From Planctomycetota bacterium (GTDB lineage: Bacteria; Planctomycetota; Planctomycetia; Pirellulales; Pirellulaceae), in contig JACNKX010000115.1 of NCBI GenBank assembly GCA_014381825.1, positions 1-36,203 of the forward strand: 36,203 nucleotides of DNA. The letters are read 5' to 3'. Below, in pieces: positions 1-9,059 of this stretch. The position numbers and the translations under genes were made by a program. The notes beneath the pieces are model-generated. The model was not told where the DNA came from, searched no databases, and saw only the letters and a list, made by a program, of their open reading frames with translations. Each line of letters begins with the position of its first letter. Position 1 is the first letter of the stretch.

Positions 1-189
1 TCTCCACCAAGCGAATCCTCGATAAACGCAAGTAAACCCATGATGAAAGTCCTGGTCTTGGCGACTTCAGCTACGGAGAACTCCGCGATTCCTGTAAGAC
101 TCACAGCCTCTACGCAAAATCTACGAATTGACCACCGAACTTGCGGCTCCTCAGCCCTGGCATTCGACATCGGCCAGTCGACCGCGTGC

Positions 190-3100
190 CTACTGCTTCG
201 TGACGGTCTCATCCAGGTTTAAGATCAAACTAGCGATGGTTGTATAAGCGGCCAACTCTGCATGGTCGAACGCTGCAGGAACAGGATACTCGCCGACTGA
301 GACTAGCTGGCTGGCGGCTTCGGGAGCTTCCCTAAATTGCGTTAAGTGGTGCGCTAGCCCTCGTTGAACGATGACGCCCTCTTCCTCGCTGGGCAATCGA
401 GCAAGAACTACTTGAAAGATGTTCATGATGCGCTCGGTGGAGTCGGTCGAAGAATGAATCGCTCGTTGAGCAATCACGCGGGCGGCCTCGACGAACGTGA
501 CGTCATTCATCAATGTCAATGCTTGCAGTGGTGTATTCGTGCGGCGCGACCGGACTTGGCACATCTCTCGTGCCGCACCATCGAAAACAGACATGGTCGG
601 CGGCACGACAGTCCGCTTCCAATACGTGTACATGCTGCGCCGATACAGATCAGCTCCGTGATCTTGTTCATAGACGCTGTCGGTAGCGATGTCTTTCCAA
701 AGGCCCCCTGGCTGATAAGGCAACACGGACGGGCCGCCAACTCGATCCGTCAGAAGCCCCGCTGCGGCTAACGCTTGATCGCGGACCGATTCAGCCGCGA
801 GCCGAAAACGTGGCCCGCGAGCCAATAAACGATTCTCAGGATCTCGCGTCAGTAACTCAGGCGTGACTCGAGACGATTGTCGATAAGTGGCACTCGTAAC
901 GATCCGCCGTTGCAGCGCTTTGACGTCCCAGTCGCTTCGCATAAACTCGTCAGCGAGCCAGTCCAGCAGTTTAGGGTGACTCGGTCTCTCGCCCTGCGTC
1001 CCAAAGTCTTCCGTCGTCTTTACTAGTCCGACACCAAAGTACATCTGCCAATATCGATTGACTGCGACGCGAGCTGTCAACGGATTCGACGTGCTTGTCA
1101 GCCAGGCGGCCAATTCGAGACGGTTATTGCCGCGCGCGATCGAATCCGCTGAGAGAATAGCGGGCACTCCCGGCCTTACGGCCTCTCCCGGTTTGTTGTA
1201 TTCGCCACGTTTGAGGACATGCGTCTGGCGCGCCGCGCCTTCTTCCATGACCATTACCGTCGGTAGGTCGTCGACCAGTTGGCGGCGTTGTTCGTGCAGA
1301 GCGAGCAACTGCTCGTGCTGTGCACGAATCTCGGCGGGTGCAAGTTTTGCCAGGAAGTACGCGGCGAGTTTCTCTCGTTGTTGGCTAGTGCGATCTGCCG
1401 AGTTGCGAGCTACGATCTCGTCGATCGAATCTGCGACCGAAGTGATTGCGGCTTCATCGTCGCTCAAGCATCTTTCATACAGCTGAACTTCATCAATCAA
1501 TCCGCGAAAGCGCCCTTCAGCTCCGCCGCCACCGCCTATTCGCAGCGGCTCGGTCGACGCGAACGTTTGATTGATAAAATCGAAATTGGCCTTGACTGGG
1601 GCTTTCGCGCCGTTGACATAGACCGAGATCCCGTTAGCAACTCGCGAGCCATCGTAAGTGACCAACAAGTGCGTCCATTCGTCGGTTTCGATGGTTGTCT
1701 CTGTTTCGACGCGAACACAATCGTCGAGCCAGCGTTTGATGAGATTGACCTGAACGCGACCGTCTTGCAATCGGACGTAATAGCCGTCCGCTTTCTCGGC
1801 GTCCGTCATCCGCGACACGACAGTTCCTGCATCGCCTGTCGAAGGTCGAATCCAGGCAGAAATCGAAAATCTGTCGAAGTACCCGAAGTTCGCGATATCG
1901 CCCGCGTCAATGAATCGCTTCCCGTCGAAGTCCGCCGCATCGCCTTGCACGCCGTCGGAATAGTGCGGCTCGCCGTCGCGAAAGGATTTCGACGTCGTAT
2001 CGCTTGCGTCGTCGAAACTGAAATTTGCAACTCGACCTCGGGCAAGACTCCAAAGAATTGGCTCGCGATTGTCCTTTTGGATTGCTTCCCACTTCGCCTG
2101 GAAAGTTTGCAAGCGACCTTGCGTGGCGGCGAAGCCAGCTTCTGCAATCATAATCTTTTCGTCGAGGAGTTTAAGTTGCCTTTGCTGCTCTGCGGTCGGT
2201 GCTTTAACATACGGTGGCGAGTTTCCTTCTTTCACCGCGCGGCCGTTTTCCGGAACGTTGTTAAAGAAGGCGAATACTTCATAAAACTCCTTTTGCGACA
2301 AGGGGTCGTACTTGTGATCGTGGCAGCGAGCGCAGCCGATCGTCAAGCCGAGCCAGACCGTGCCCGTCGTCTCGACTCGGTCGACAACATATTCGACTTG
2401 AAACTCCTCGGGGATTACTCCACCTTCGGCGTTGCCGCGATGATTCCGATTGAACCCTGTCGCAATGCGCTGTTCGAGCGTTGAATGCGGAAGCAAATCA
2501 CCGGCCAGTTGTTCGCGAGTGAACTGATCGAACGACATGCCCTGGTTGTAAGCATCGATCACCCAGTCCCGCCAGCGCCACATATCGCGTGGTCCATCGT
2601 TTTGATAACCGCTCGTGTCGGCATAACGAGCAGCATCCAGCCAAACGACCGCCATGCGTTCACCGAAGTTAGGCGATTGAAGTAACCGATCGACTAGTCG
2701 TTCGTAGGCGTTCGGCGAATCATCGGAGTAGAATTCCGCGACTTCTTCTTGGCTCGGTGGCAAACCGGTTAGATCGAGAGTAACACGGCGAATGATCGTC
2801 GCGCGATCAGCCTCAGGCGAAGGATGTAGTTGCTCGCCGAGCAGACGCGACGCAGCGAAACTATCGATAGGATTCCGCAGCAAATCACTTTGCTCAACCT
2901 GCGGCAAAAGTGCTCGACGCGGTGGCGTAAACGCCCAATGTTGCTCCCACTTGGCTCCTAGTTCGATCCATGCTTTTATTGTGGTGACTTGTTGTTCGCT
3001 CAGAGCAAGCTTCGAATCGGGCGGTGGCATTCGCTCGTCGGGATCATCACTGGTAATGCGGCGGTAGAGTTCGCTCTTGTTAAGACGATTGGGCACGACG

Positions 3101-3324
3101 ATCGGCGGATCTGCGGCGAGACCGAACAGTCCTTCTTGCGTATCGAGACGCAGTTCGGCCTTGCGTTCCGCATCATCGGGGCCGTGGCACTTGAAGCACG
3201 TATCCGACAAGATCGGAAGTATGTCGCGATTGAATTCGACCTCGTCGCCCAACGCGACGCCAGTGAATGCGACTCCCAGGATCGACGCGATTCTGGTGAT
3301 TCGGAGAAAGTTGTGATTGCACAT
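190..3324 (-). CDS. PSCyt1-PSCyt2-LamG-PSD1 planctomycete cytochrome protein
   Basis: The 1044-residue protein begins with a signal-peptide-like segment (residues 1-26). A PSCyt1 domain follows with one haem motif, CFKCH at 43-47. The PSCyt2 (DUF1549) domain covers about 150-355, shows the typical TLDLTGLPPS stretch at 182-191 and has a second haem motif, CARCH at 331-335. A LamG/concanavalin-like jelly roll lies at about 430-625, and the PSD1 (DUF1553) domain at about 720-990. This domain order is known and greatly expanded in planctomycetes. The proteins are thought to be periplasmic or surface c-type cytochromes, often in polysaccharide-use contexts, but the reaction is unknown. The LamG domain suggests sugar or protein binding. 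The ATG at 3324 lacks an obvious ribosome site, but it starts the signal peptide directly. Such genes are usually followed by a DUF1501 gene. That position falls at the window edge, and the 189 bases visible do not show one. Confidence 0.93.
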   Translation of the reverse strand: MCNHNFLRITRIASILGVAFTGVALGDEVEFNRDILPILSDTCFKCHGPDDAERKAELRLDTQEGLFGLAADPPIVVPNRLNKSELYRRITSDDPDERMPPPDSKLALSEQQVTTIKAWIELGAKWEQHWAFTPPRRALLPQVEQSDLLRNPIDSFAASRLLGEQLHPSPEADRATIIRRVTLDLTGLPPSQEEVAEFYSDDSPNAYERLVDRLLQSPNFGERMAVVWLDAARYADTSGYQNDGPRDMWRWRDWVIDAYNQGMSFDQFTREQLAGDLLPHSTLEQRIATGFNRNHRGNAEGGVIPEEFQVEYVVDRVETTGTVWLGLTIGCARCHDHKYDPLSQKEFYEVFAFFNNVPENGRAVKEGNSPPYVKAPTAEQQRQLKLLDEKIMIAEAGFAATQGRLQTFQAKWEAIQKDNREPILWSLARGRVANFSFDDASDTTSKSFRDGEPHYSDGVQGDAADFDGKRFIDAGDIANFGYFDRFSISAWIRPSTGDAGTVVSRMTDAEKADGYYVRLQDGRVQVNLIKRWLDDCVRVETETTIETDEWTHLLVTYDGSRVANGISVYVNGAKAPVKANFDFINQTFASTEPLRIGGGGGAEGRFRGLIDEVQLYERCLSDDEAAITSVADSIDEIVARNSADRTSQQREKLAAYFLAKLAPAEIRAQHEQLLALHEQRRQLVDDLPTVMVMEEGAARQTHVLKRGEYNKPGEAVRPGVPAILSADSIARGNNRLELAAWLTSTSNPLTARVAVNRYWQMYFGVGLVKTTEDFGTQGERPSHPKLLDWLADEFMRSDWDVKALQRRIVTSATYRQSSRVTPELLTRDPENRLLARGPRFRLAAESVRDQALAAAGLLTDRVGGPSVLPYQPGGLWKDIATDSVYEQDHGADLYRRSMYTYWKRTVVPPTMSVFDGAAREMCQVRSRRTNTPLQALTLMNDVTFVEAARVIAQRAIHSSTDSTERIMNIFQVVLARLPSEEEGVIVQRGLAHHLTQFREAPEAASQLVSVGEYPVPAAFDHAELAAYTTIASLILNLDETVTKQ

Positions 3325-3618
3325 AGTTAAGTAACCACGAGTCGGTTGGCGGTTAAAGCCCGGATCTTGTGTGTGCAGTGTAAATCAGCGGTCGCCGAGT
3401 CTCAATCTGTAACCTGAATCATTTAGTCAGTCACCCGATGTTCGGCAGCGCTCCCGTCCTTTCCATCACCAGTTCCCCTTATCCAGATCACCCCCACTTT
3501 GACACCTGGATGTGTTAGTCTTCCTTACTGTTTTGCCCGGACGACGAGCAGGTAGCAGGATCAATCAAACGAACGAACTGACGGAAATCACTTAGTCTTA
3601 CGAATCGTTTGCATTGTC
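3325..3618. other. Divergent intergenic region
   Basis: These 294 bases separate the divergent PSD1 gene and the small membrane protein gene, so both promoters should lie here. A perfect TTGACA sits at 3499-3504 on the plus strand, but no good -10 box follows at 16-18 bases (the best is TCCTTA). I do not call a promoter from it. No coding potential or repeat was seen. Confidence 0.5.
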
Positions 3619-4155
3619 ATGCCTGAAATAGCACCGCAACTTGCCGAACTGCTAACGCGATGGACCGTACGTCTCGCCGTCGCGGGTTATCTCGTTCGCG
3701 TCGCGATCGATGTTGGAATCTTCACTCGTCTCGAGACGCGACACAGCAATGAGGTGGCACGATGGGTGTGGACGATTGGCTGTGTGTTCTATTTGCTGCA
3801 CGTGATCTGCGCGTTCGAGTTTGTTCATGACTGGAGTCATCAGAACGCATTCGAGCATACTGCCGCTCAAACCGAGACTCTCACAGGGATCCAATCTGGG
3901 GCGGGCTTATACTTCAATTACGCGTTCACCTTGATTTGGTTATTCGATTTGATCACATGGTGGAATGGCGACGCGGTTACGCCCTACGACCGGCGGAGCT
4001 ACTTCTGGAGTGTGCATGGCATCTTTGCCTTTATGGTTTTCAACGCCACTGTCGTCTTCGGCCCGCCAGTTTGGAGATCGGTTGGGCTGATCGTCGGCGC
4101 CATTTTCGCGATTATCTATTTCTGGGCGAGACGCCGTAAGGCATCTCCGAGCTAA
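3619..4155 (+). CDS. Small multi-pass membrane protein, function unknown
   Basis: The product has 178 residues and about four hydrophobic segments, near 14-34, 46-66, 100-116 and 128-168. It has a basic C-terminal tail (WARRRKASPS). The central loop contains His, Trp and acidic residues (EFVHDWSHQNAFEH, about 74-87), a cluster that might bind metal or haem; this is inference only. I do not recognise the family. The ATG at 3619 has no clear Shine-Dalgarno sequence. Its stop codon overlaps that of the convergent AlkA-type gene: TAA at 4153-4155 on plus shares bases with TAG at 4154-4152 on minus. A role in DNA repair should not be inferred from this neighbour, since the two genes are on opposite strands. 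Confidence 0.75.
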   Translation: MPEIAPQLAELLTRWTVRLAVAGYLVRVAIDVGIFTRLETRHSNEVARWVWTIGCVFYLLHVICAFEFVHDWSHQNAFEHTAAQTETLTGIQSGAGLYFNYAFTLIWLFDLITWWNGDAVTPYDRRSYFWSVHGIFAFMVFNATVVFGPPVWRSVGLIVGAIFAIIYFWARRRKASPS

Positions 4156-4796
4156 CTCGCGGAATCGACGTTCGTCTGCCGCCTGAGATCGATCGACCGC
4201 CAGCAATACCAACTCGCCACCGATTCGTACGGCGACCATGCTTCCGCGATCTCAAAGCACTCGTCCTTGCAGGGCAACTCGTCGAAGCCATACAAATCGC
4301 GGATCGCCGATCGGACACCGAGGTCATCATGCGGAAACACGTCCAGCCTTCCGAGCGAGAAAATAAGAAACATCTGCGCGGTCCAACGTCCGATCCCTTT
4401 AACTTGGGTCAACTCCCGAATGACGTTCTCATTTGACAGCCGACCAATCCGATTTAGCTTCACTTCACCGCTCGAAATCTTCAGAGACAGATCCGTCAGG
4501 TAGCGCGCCTTCTGCCCCGAGAGGCCGACCGTTCTCAATTCGTCCGTCGATAGAGAACCGATACTTGCTTCGGTAATCCCGTTGGGCGCCACCAACGTCT
4601 CGAGCCTTAACCGGATCGCGCGTGCCGCTCCCGTCGAGATCTGTTGCGAAATGATCGAGCGCACAAGCATCGCGAAGCGCTTCCGTTCGACCTTCATCGC
4701 GAAAGGTCCCACGGCATCAATCACTTCGCGAAGCACGCGATCATTCGCGCGAAGGTATCGTAACGCTTTTGCTCGTTCGGTTTTGGTTGCAGACAT
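4152..4796 (-). CDS. DNA-3-methyladenine glycosylase II-type (HhH-GPD) enzyme
   Basis: This 214-residue protein belongs to the HhH-GPD base-excision glycosylases of the AlkA type. They flip out alkylated purines and cut the N-glycosidic bond, leaving an abasic site in cytoplasmic DNA. The helix-hairpin-helix is VKGIGRWTAQMF at about 132-143. The catalytic aspartate is the second Asp of FPHDDLGVR, near residue 158. The N-terminal region contains LVRSIISQQIST, the conserved helix before the hairpin in this family. It lacks the long N-terminal domain of E. coli AlkA, so it resembles the shorter bacterial and yeast MAG-like forms. I chose the ATG at 4796; the frame extends to a TTG at 4832, but nothing supports the extra residues. 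It lies 85 bases downstream of the kinase gene on the same strand and may be cotranscribed. Confidence 0.9.
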   Translation of the reverse strand: MSATKTERAKALRYLRANDRVLREVIDAVGPFAMKVERKRFAMLVRSIISQQISTGAARAIRLRLETLVAPNGITEASIGSLSTDELRTVGLSGQKARYLTDLSLKISSGEVKLNRIGRLSNENVIRELTQVKGIGRWTAQMFLIFSLGRLDVFPHDDLGVRSAIRDLYGFDELPCKDECFEIAEAWSPYESVASWYCWRSIDLRRQTNVDSAS

Positions 4797-4881
4797 GATG
4801 AGCGTTATTGCACATCGCCAAACACGAGGCAACTCATCACTTCGGCGAGCTACGTGTTCACGGGAAGATATCGTCCGCTCG

Positions 4882-7185
4882 TCACTGCTGCTGGATGATC
4901 ACAAACCAGTTCGTATGACGTGCGTTCGCGCCGAGTGGGCGAGCCGTCAATATCACCGGTGCAAAGGCGGCGAGCGGAGAACGGTCTCCGGCGTTCGCGA
5001 GTGGATCGCGGTAGCCCGATCTCACTAGATTCTCAGTAAGTGCTTGATCTGCACTAGTGTCACGCATGAGCTTGACGATCGACTCGTCGAGGTGTGGCAG
5101 GTCGTCGGCAGTCTTGACGTTGGTGAGGTCTTCGTGATGTAGCAACAAACCTTCGCCCGATGGACCTTTGTCGTTTGAATCTTTGAGCTTCATGAAGTAG
5201 CGACGTGTGTCAACTAGGATTACCTTCTGGCCGGCGGGCAGCAGGATATCGAGATCCGCAAACTGGCCCAGCTCGATGGACATGCCGATGATTCCGATCG
5301 AAGGTTCCTCGAGAATTGGCTTGATCGGGACTGAGAAAACGACGATCAAGTCGCCGCCATTTGTACTCTCCATCGCGATGGACACATGTGGTTCTTCGAT
5401 TGCCGGTCCTGTTTCAAAGTCCGAAAGCTGGCCGTGGAAATAGTCGCGATATCGGTAGTTGTTCCTCAAGCTACCGAATGGAGTGCCATCTTCTTGAAAT
5501 TGCGGATATCGAGCCACTTGCGAGCCGTCGGAGGTGCAAACAAACCACGACCGTGATTCGATGTGCTGTTGATTCGCGAGTTCGTCGTCCAACCATTGCT
5601 GCAATGGCTCGCGCAAGGCTTGATCTTGCGGCTGCTGATCAACTTGTCGGATCACCGAGAGCAGTGCTGGGCTCTCTGCCGCCGCCTCCAAAATCCTCAA
5701 TCGAATATCAATCTTGTCGGCAATTGTTCGCGCCGCAAAACGCGCGGACACGGATAGACTGTTCTTACGAAGCTCGTGTTCACTTTGCTGGAGCACCACG
5801 GCCTCTGAACGCAGCTGGCTGAAAATCGCAGCGGCCAAGACGCCGACGATAGTTACGGCGAGCAGCGTGCCCAAGAGACTCTGGGAGAGTGTGCGATGGC
5901 GGCGGCCCCAGCGTGCGAATCTGCGTGAGAGCGGTTCCTCGTAGGCACTGACGGGTGCATCGGCGAGATAATTCTCGACGTCGCGGGATAAATCTAATGC
6001 GGTTTCGTACCGGTCAGCAGGAGACAACGCCATTGCTCTTAAACAGATGGCTTCGACCGTCTTGGACGCTTTCATGTTCTGCGAAGTTGGTTTCTTGAAG
6101 TCACCTCGAATAACGGCGGACCGAAGCTCCTGCAACGTCCCTGTAAAAGGCACGCCGCCTGCGAGGATCTTGTATAGCGTTACGCCGAGACTGTAGATAT
6201 CGCTGGCCGGTGTGAGTTCGAGCATGCCGGATGCTTGCTCGGGGCTCATGTAGGCTGGCGTGCCTCCCCAGCTGTCGCCGGACGAATTGTCGGAACTTGG
6301 CATTAGCGTCATCTCGCCGCTTTGCTTGAAAACGCCTTGCCTACTGACATGAATTGCCAAGCCCCAATCGATCACGATCGTCTCGCCGTACCGGCCAAGC
6401 ATCACGTTCTCGGGCTTAATGTCGCGATGAACGATGCCTCGGTTGTGGGCATAAGCCATGGTCTTGCAGACAGCAATGAATCGCTCAAGCAATTCGCGGA
6501 AGCGACGATCACGGTCGTCCGAGCTGCCTTCGTCCGACTGTTCGCCATGGTGAAAGCGATTGATCGAATCTTCCAGAGTCTGGCCTTGGATAAATCGCAT
6601 TGCATAGAACAGCTCGTTTTCACCAGTGTCTCCCAAGCCATAAACGGGGACGATGCCGGGATGTTCGAGGCGGCTCGTTATTTCAGCTTCCAACCGGAAG
6701 CGATCGCGACTTTCGGTATCCGAAGCGAGATTGGCTCGGATGAACTTTACCGCGACTTCACGGCTCAGCCGTTGGTCGTCGGCTCGAAACACCATCCCCA
6801 ATCCGCCCTGCGCGTGTAACCGCAACTGGCCGAATTGCGAACGCATTTCGAGCGTATCGTCGACGCCAGTCACCGTGTCGGCCTTACGAGAAGTCAGCCA
6901 GCGATCAAAGACGTCTTTAACAACGTGGCGATGATCGGGAAAGCGACTCTCGTAAACATGCGAAACAAGTGTCTCACCCTTTCGGCTGGAGTCGTTCAGC
7001 TCAAGCAGGAGCAACTCGCTGAGAAGCTTGGAACGCTCAGGTTCTTCCCAGCCGGGCAGCAGCGATTCGATGGTGGGCCGCGAGCCGCGATTGCAGGCGA
7101 TTTCAAAGTTCTCGCAGACCGATTCGATCGAACCGAGATCGGCAGGGGCCGCTGCTGCGTTGGGTTCCGTGTTGTCACTGCCCAT
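4882..7185 (-). CDS. Membrane Ser/Thr protein kinase with C-terminal sensor domain
   Basis: The protein has 767 residues. An N-terminal planctomycete-type helical region (1-115) precedes the kinase domain at about 118-405. Visible kinase elements are the glycine loop GGLGMV (127-132), the ATP lysine in VAVKF (K147), HRDIKPEN (253-260, catalytic D255), DWG in place of DFG (273-275), and GTPAYMSPEQA (308-318). A single transmembrane helix lies at about 435-457. About 300 residues follow that should be extracytoplasmic, including RNNYRYRDYFHG (574-585), which resembles a Cache-type ligand-binding domain. This is a receptor kinase layout with its sensor outside. DWG is a common conservative variant and probably active. 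The start is well supported: GAGGT lies six bases before the ATG at 7185. The glycosylase gene follows on the same strand. Confidence 0.92.
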   Translation of the reverse strand: MGSDNTEPNAAAAPADLGSIESVCENFEIACNRGSRPTIESLLPGWEEPERSKLLSELLLLELNDSSRKGETLVSHVYESRFPDHRHVVKDVFDRWLTSRKADTVTGVDDTLEMRSQFGQLRLHAQGGLGMVFRADDQRLSREVAVKFIRANLASDTESRDRFRLEAEITSRLEHPGIVPVYGLGDTGENELFYAMRFIQGQTLEDSINRFHHGEQSDEGSSDDRDRRFRELLERFIAVCKTMAYAHNRGIVHRDIKPENVMLGRYGETIVIDWGLAIHVSRQGVFKQSGEMTLMPSSDNSSGDSWGGTPAYMSPEQASGMLELTPASDIYSLGVTLYKILAGGVPFTGTLQELRSAVIRGDFKKPTSQNMKASKTVEAICLRAMALSPADRYETALDLSRDVENYLADAPVSAYEEPLSRRFARWGRRHRTLSQSLLGTLLAVTIVGVLAAAIFSQLRSEAVVLQQSEHELRKNSLSVSARFAARTIADKIDIRLRILEAAAESPALLSVIRQVDQQPQDQALREPLQQWLDDELANQQHIESRSWFVCTSDGSQVARYPQFQEDGTPFGSLRNNYRYRDYFHGQLSDFETGPAIEEPHVSIAMESTNGGDLIVVFSVPIKPILEEPSIGIIGMSIELGQFADLDILLPAGQKVILVDTRRYFMKLKDSNDKGPSGEGLLLHHEDLTNVKTADDLPHLDESIVKLMRDTSADQALTENLVRSGYRDPLANAGDRSPLAAFAPVILTARPLGANARHTNWFVIIQQQ

Positions 7186-7472
7186 CGCGGCACCTCGAAA
7201 TAGATCGTTCCCAATTGGGATGAGCTTGAAGTCGAATGGACCTCGTCATACAGCGATTATAACGCGCCGTGGTGGCCCCTGTCTCACGAACTTGTCGACA
7301 TTCTGATCGATCAATTCAGGAGGTGTTACAAAAACAGTCTGCCTTCGTCGAGCCCTTGCAGATTGCCTGCTCCGCAAACTCACCCAGCTTGTCATCTGAC
7401 GCCCCACTTACATCGATTCGACAGTAGGGGAAATATCGTCGCTCCTGGGAAATGGAGAAGCGGCGCAAAGAA

Positions 7473-7505
7473 AGGGCCCCACGATGAGAGTCAACGCAGG
7501 GCCCT
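7473..7505. repeat. 7-bp inverted repeat, possible terminator or small hairpin
   Basis: AGGGCCC at 7473-7479 pairs perfectly with GGGCCCT at 7499-7505 across a 19-base loop. No T tract follows on either strand, so a classical intrinsic terminator is unlikely. The stem is wholly G/C except at its base. Its role is unknown. Confidence 0.55.
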
Positions 7506-7599
7506 GGTTAGCCCGAGACTATTTATTTGCCGTAATGGTCGGTACGGATTGCAAGGGCATCTTCGGTATAAACCCTGACAAGCGACTGAACTGACTCAC

Positions 7600-7623
7600 G
7601 CAGGTTCGACTCCTGTCCGGCCC
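7600..7623 (+). pseudogene. tRNA 3'-end remnant (T arm and acceptor strand)
   Basis: GCAGG (7600-7604), the loop TTCGACT (7605-7611) and CCTGT (7612-7616) form a perfect five-pair T arm (one G-T pair) with the invariant TTCGA. CCGGCCC follows exactly where an acceptor strand should be. The matching 5' acceptor strand GGGCCGG, the D arm and the anticodon arm are absent upstream, and no CCA follows. It therefore looks like a 3' fragment, as left at integrase attachment sites, and not a working tRNA. The T arm resembles those of Leu/Ser-type tRNAs. Coincidence is possible. Confidence 0.5.
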
Positions 7624-7775
7624 CCTCTTGAGACCTCCACGCTTCTTAGGCACTGCAAATCTGATCTCGTCCGTCAAGAATTTCAAACTGTACCACCACC
7701 CGATATTCGTTCGCCGCAATCACTGCGTGCATTGATCTTGTCGCATTTCCATGATTGCACGAGAATCCCGGCCTT

Positions 7776-9053
7776 ATGCGACAGGACCCGCGAAAAACAC
7801 GAATGTTTGCGAGGAGTGGCGTTGTCGTCGTAGGTGTTGTGTTGGCGGGCGTCTTTTGGTGGACGCAACCGTTTGACGCGTACCTGTTCGACCGATGGGG
7901 CGACGAGCTTTCGTCAGCGCCCGACGACGAAGTACGAGAACGATTGGAGCAGATCGCTGCGTTTGGCGATCAGAGTTTCTCGACCTTGGTTGAAGCTTTG
8001 CATAGCGAACGTCAGATCGTTGCCGAAACCGCAGCTTTGGTGATGCAACGGAAGTTGCAGCAGATGCAGCTTCGATCAACAGACGAGACCTCACCACTCG
8101 TGGCTGACTTGGCGAGTGAGATGGCGCGCCAAAGTGAGAGTCCGGGACCGTACTCCGCGCGCGCATCGACTCAGCTCGCCACTCGCCTGTTACTCTGGCC
8201 GGTCGATCGCGAATTGATCGATTCGGAACGCCTTGTCATTGATTGCGAACTGATCGTTCGGGCGGCGAAGCAATCGACGCGTGGTCATGTCGCCCAAGCG
8301 GCTTACGCCGAGGACGCGTGGCAAGATCGTTCACTTGCAAGAAACGGCGGCATTGAATCCGTTGAATTGTCGACACCGTTACCCGGTGGCGGACTGCCAG
8401 TTGAGCTCGCGGATACTCCTCCTCTCCCGCCACAAACGACCTATCGAGTCCCCGAATCGTTGGCGGCATCGCCGAGTGAACCGCAGCAGTTCGTCCCCGT
8501 CCAAGCTCCGCGCACTCTCGACACGTTCCCTATCAGTGCTGACGGCGGAGCGTCGGCAAACCCAATATCGAATGCGCCGACGGTCGATCGGCCTCAGAGT
8601 CTCGAGTCGCGTCAAGATACCGAAAGCTCGTCGCCGCGAAAAACGGTAGATCCGAATCTGCAAGTGATGTCGAGTCTCGATGTAATGCATAAACTGACGG
8701 GCGATGACGAAACGTTAGCCCGTGAGGCGGTGGATGAGTTATATCGCCGTGGATTTAAGACGAAGCATTTTCGATTGGCGGAGCTGTTGGTTGATCCGGA
8801 TCCGAACATTCGCCTACAGTTAGTCCAAAGCTTGCCTCAACTGTCGGGAATCGACTCGCGCCCGTGGTTGCTCTGGCTTAGTCGTGACCAAGATCCGATC
8901 GTCCGCAAGGCCGCTGTGACAGTCATCGCAACGAGTGCCGACCCTGCGTTACAGGAGCGCGTGCGTGAACTCGGGCGCGAAGAGACCGACGACGAAGTTT
9001 TGAAAGTGGTTCGGCAGATATTGGACGGCAGGCAGTCTGGTGCGCGCCGTTGA
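7776..9053 (+). CDS. Membrane-anchored HEAT-repeat protein
   Basis: The 425-residue product begins with a short basic segment and one transmembrane helix (about 12-30, rich in Val). The rest should face the periplasm. HEAT-like helical pairs are visible near 45-95 and again over the last 120 residues (for example DPNIRLQLVQSLPQL and DPIVRKAAVTVIATSA). A Pro/Ser-rich, probably disordered linker of about 130 residues lies between them. HEAT repeats are protein-binding scaffolds, so this may hold an envelope complex together; the partner is unknown. The frame opens at a TTG at 7755, but the ATG at 7776 is the likelier start. A further ATG at 7803 directly precedes the helix. It converges on the NagA-like gene with only six bases between stops. 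Confidence 0.8.
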   Translation: MRQDPRKTRMFARSGVVVVGVVLAGVFWWTQPFDAYLFDRWGDELSSAPDDEVRERLEQIAAFGDQSFSTLVEALHSERQIVAETAALVMQRKLQQMQLRSTDETSPLVADLASEMARQSESPGPYSARASTQLATRLLLWPVDRELIDSERLVIDCELIVRAAKQSTRGHVAQAAYAEDAWQDRSLARNGGIESVELSTPLPGGGLPVELADTPPLPPQTTYRVPESLAASPSEPQQFVPVQAPRTLDTFPISADGGASANPISNAPTVDRPQSLESRQDTESSSPRKTVDPNLQVMSSLDVMHKLTGDDETLAREAVDELYRRGFKTKHFRLAELLVDPDPNIRLQLVQSLPQLSGIDSRPWLLWLSRDQDPIVRKAAVTVIATSADPALQERVRELGREETDDEVLKVVRQILDGRQSGARR

Positions 9054-9059
9054 CGGCAT

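Larger units (their letters stand above)
7186..7775. other. Gap of about 590 bases without a recognisable gene
   Basis: The gap lies between the divergent kinase and HEAT-repeat genes and must hold both promoters. It contains a 7-base inverted repeat (7473-7505) and a sequence matching the T arm and acceptor strand of a tRNA (7600-7623); both are listed separately. Short open frames here show no family resemblance, and the one over the tRNA-like segment gives the GPDRSRTC peptide familiar from mistranslated tRNA ends. I see no intact mobile gene. Confidence 0.6.

Noticed and set aside
3-170. Minus-strand frame open from an ATG at 170 to the left edge, where a DUF1501 gene would be expected
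   Set aside because: The 56 visible residues show neither the leader nor the motifs of DUF1501 proteins, no ribosome site precedes the ATG, and the frame is open well upstream into the PSD1 gene. It may be chance.
1279-2484. Plus-strand open frame of 401 codons
   Set aside because: It lies wholly antisense to the well-supported PSD1 protein and has no family features; it is a shadow frame.
3499-3527. Promoter with perfect TTGACA before the small membrane protein
   Set aside because: No acceptable -10 box at 16-18 bases, so the hexamer alone is not enough.
7519-7719. Minus-strand frame of 66 codons containing GPDRSRTC
   Set aside because: This peptide is the usual mistranslation of a tRNA 3' end; the frame covers the tRNA-like remnant.
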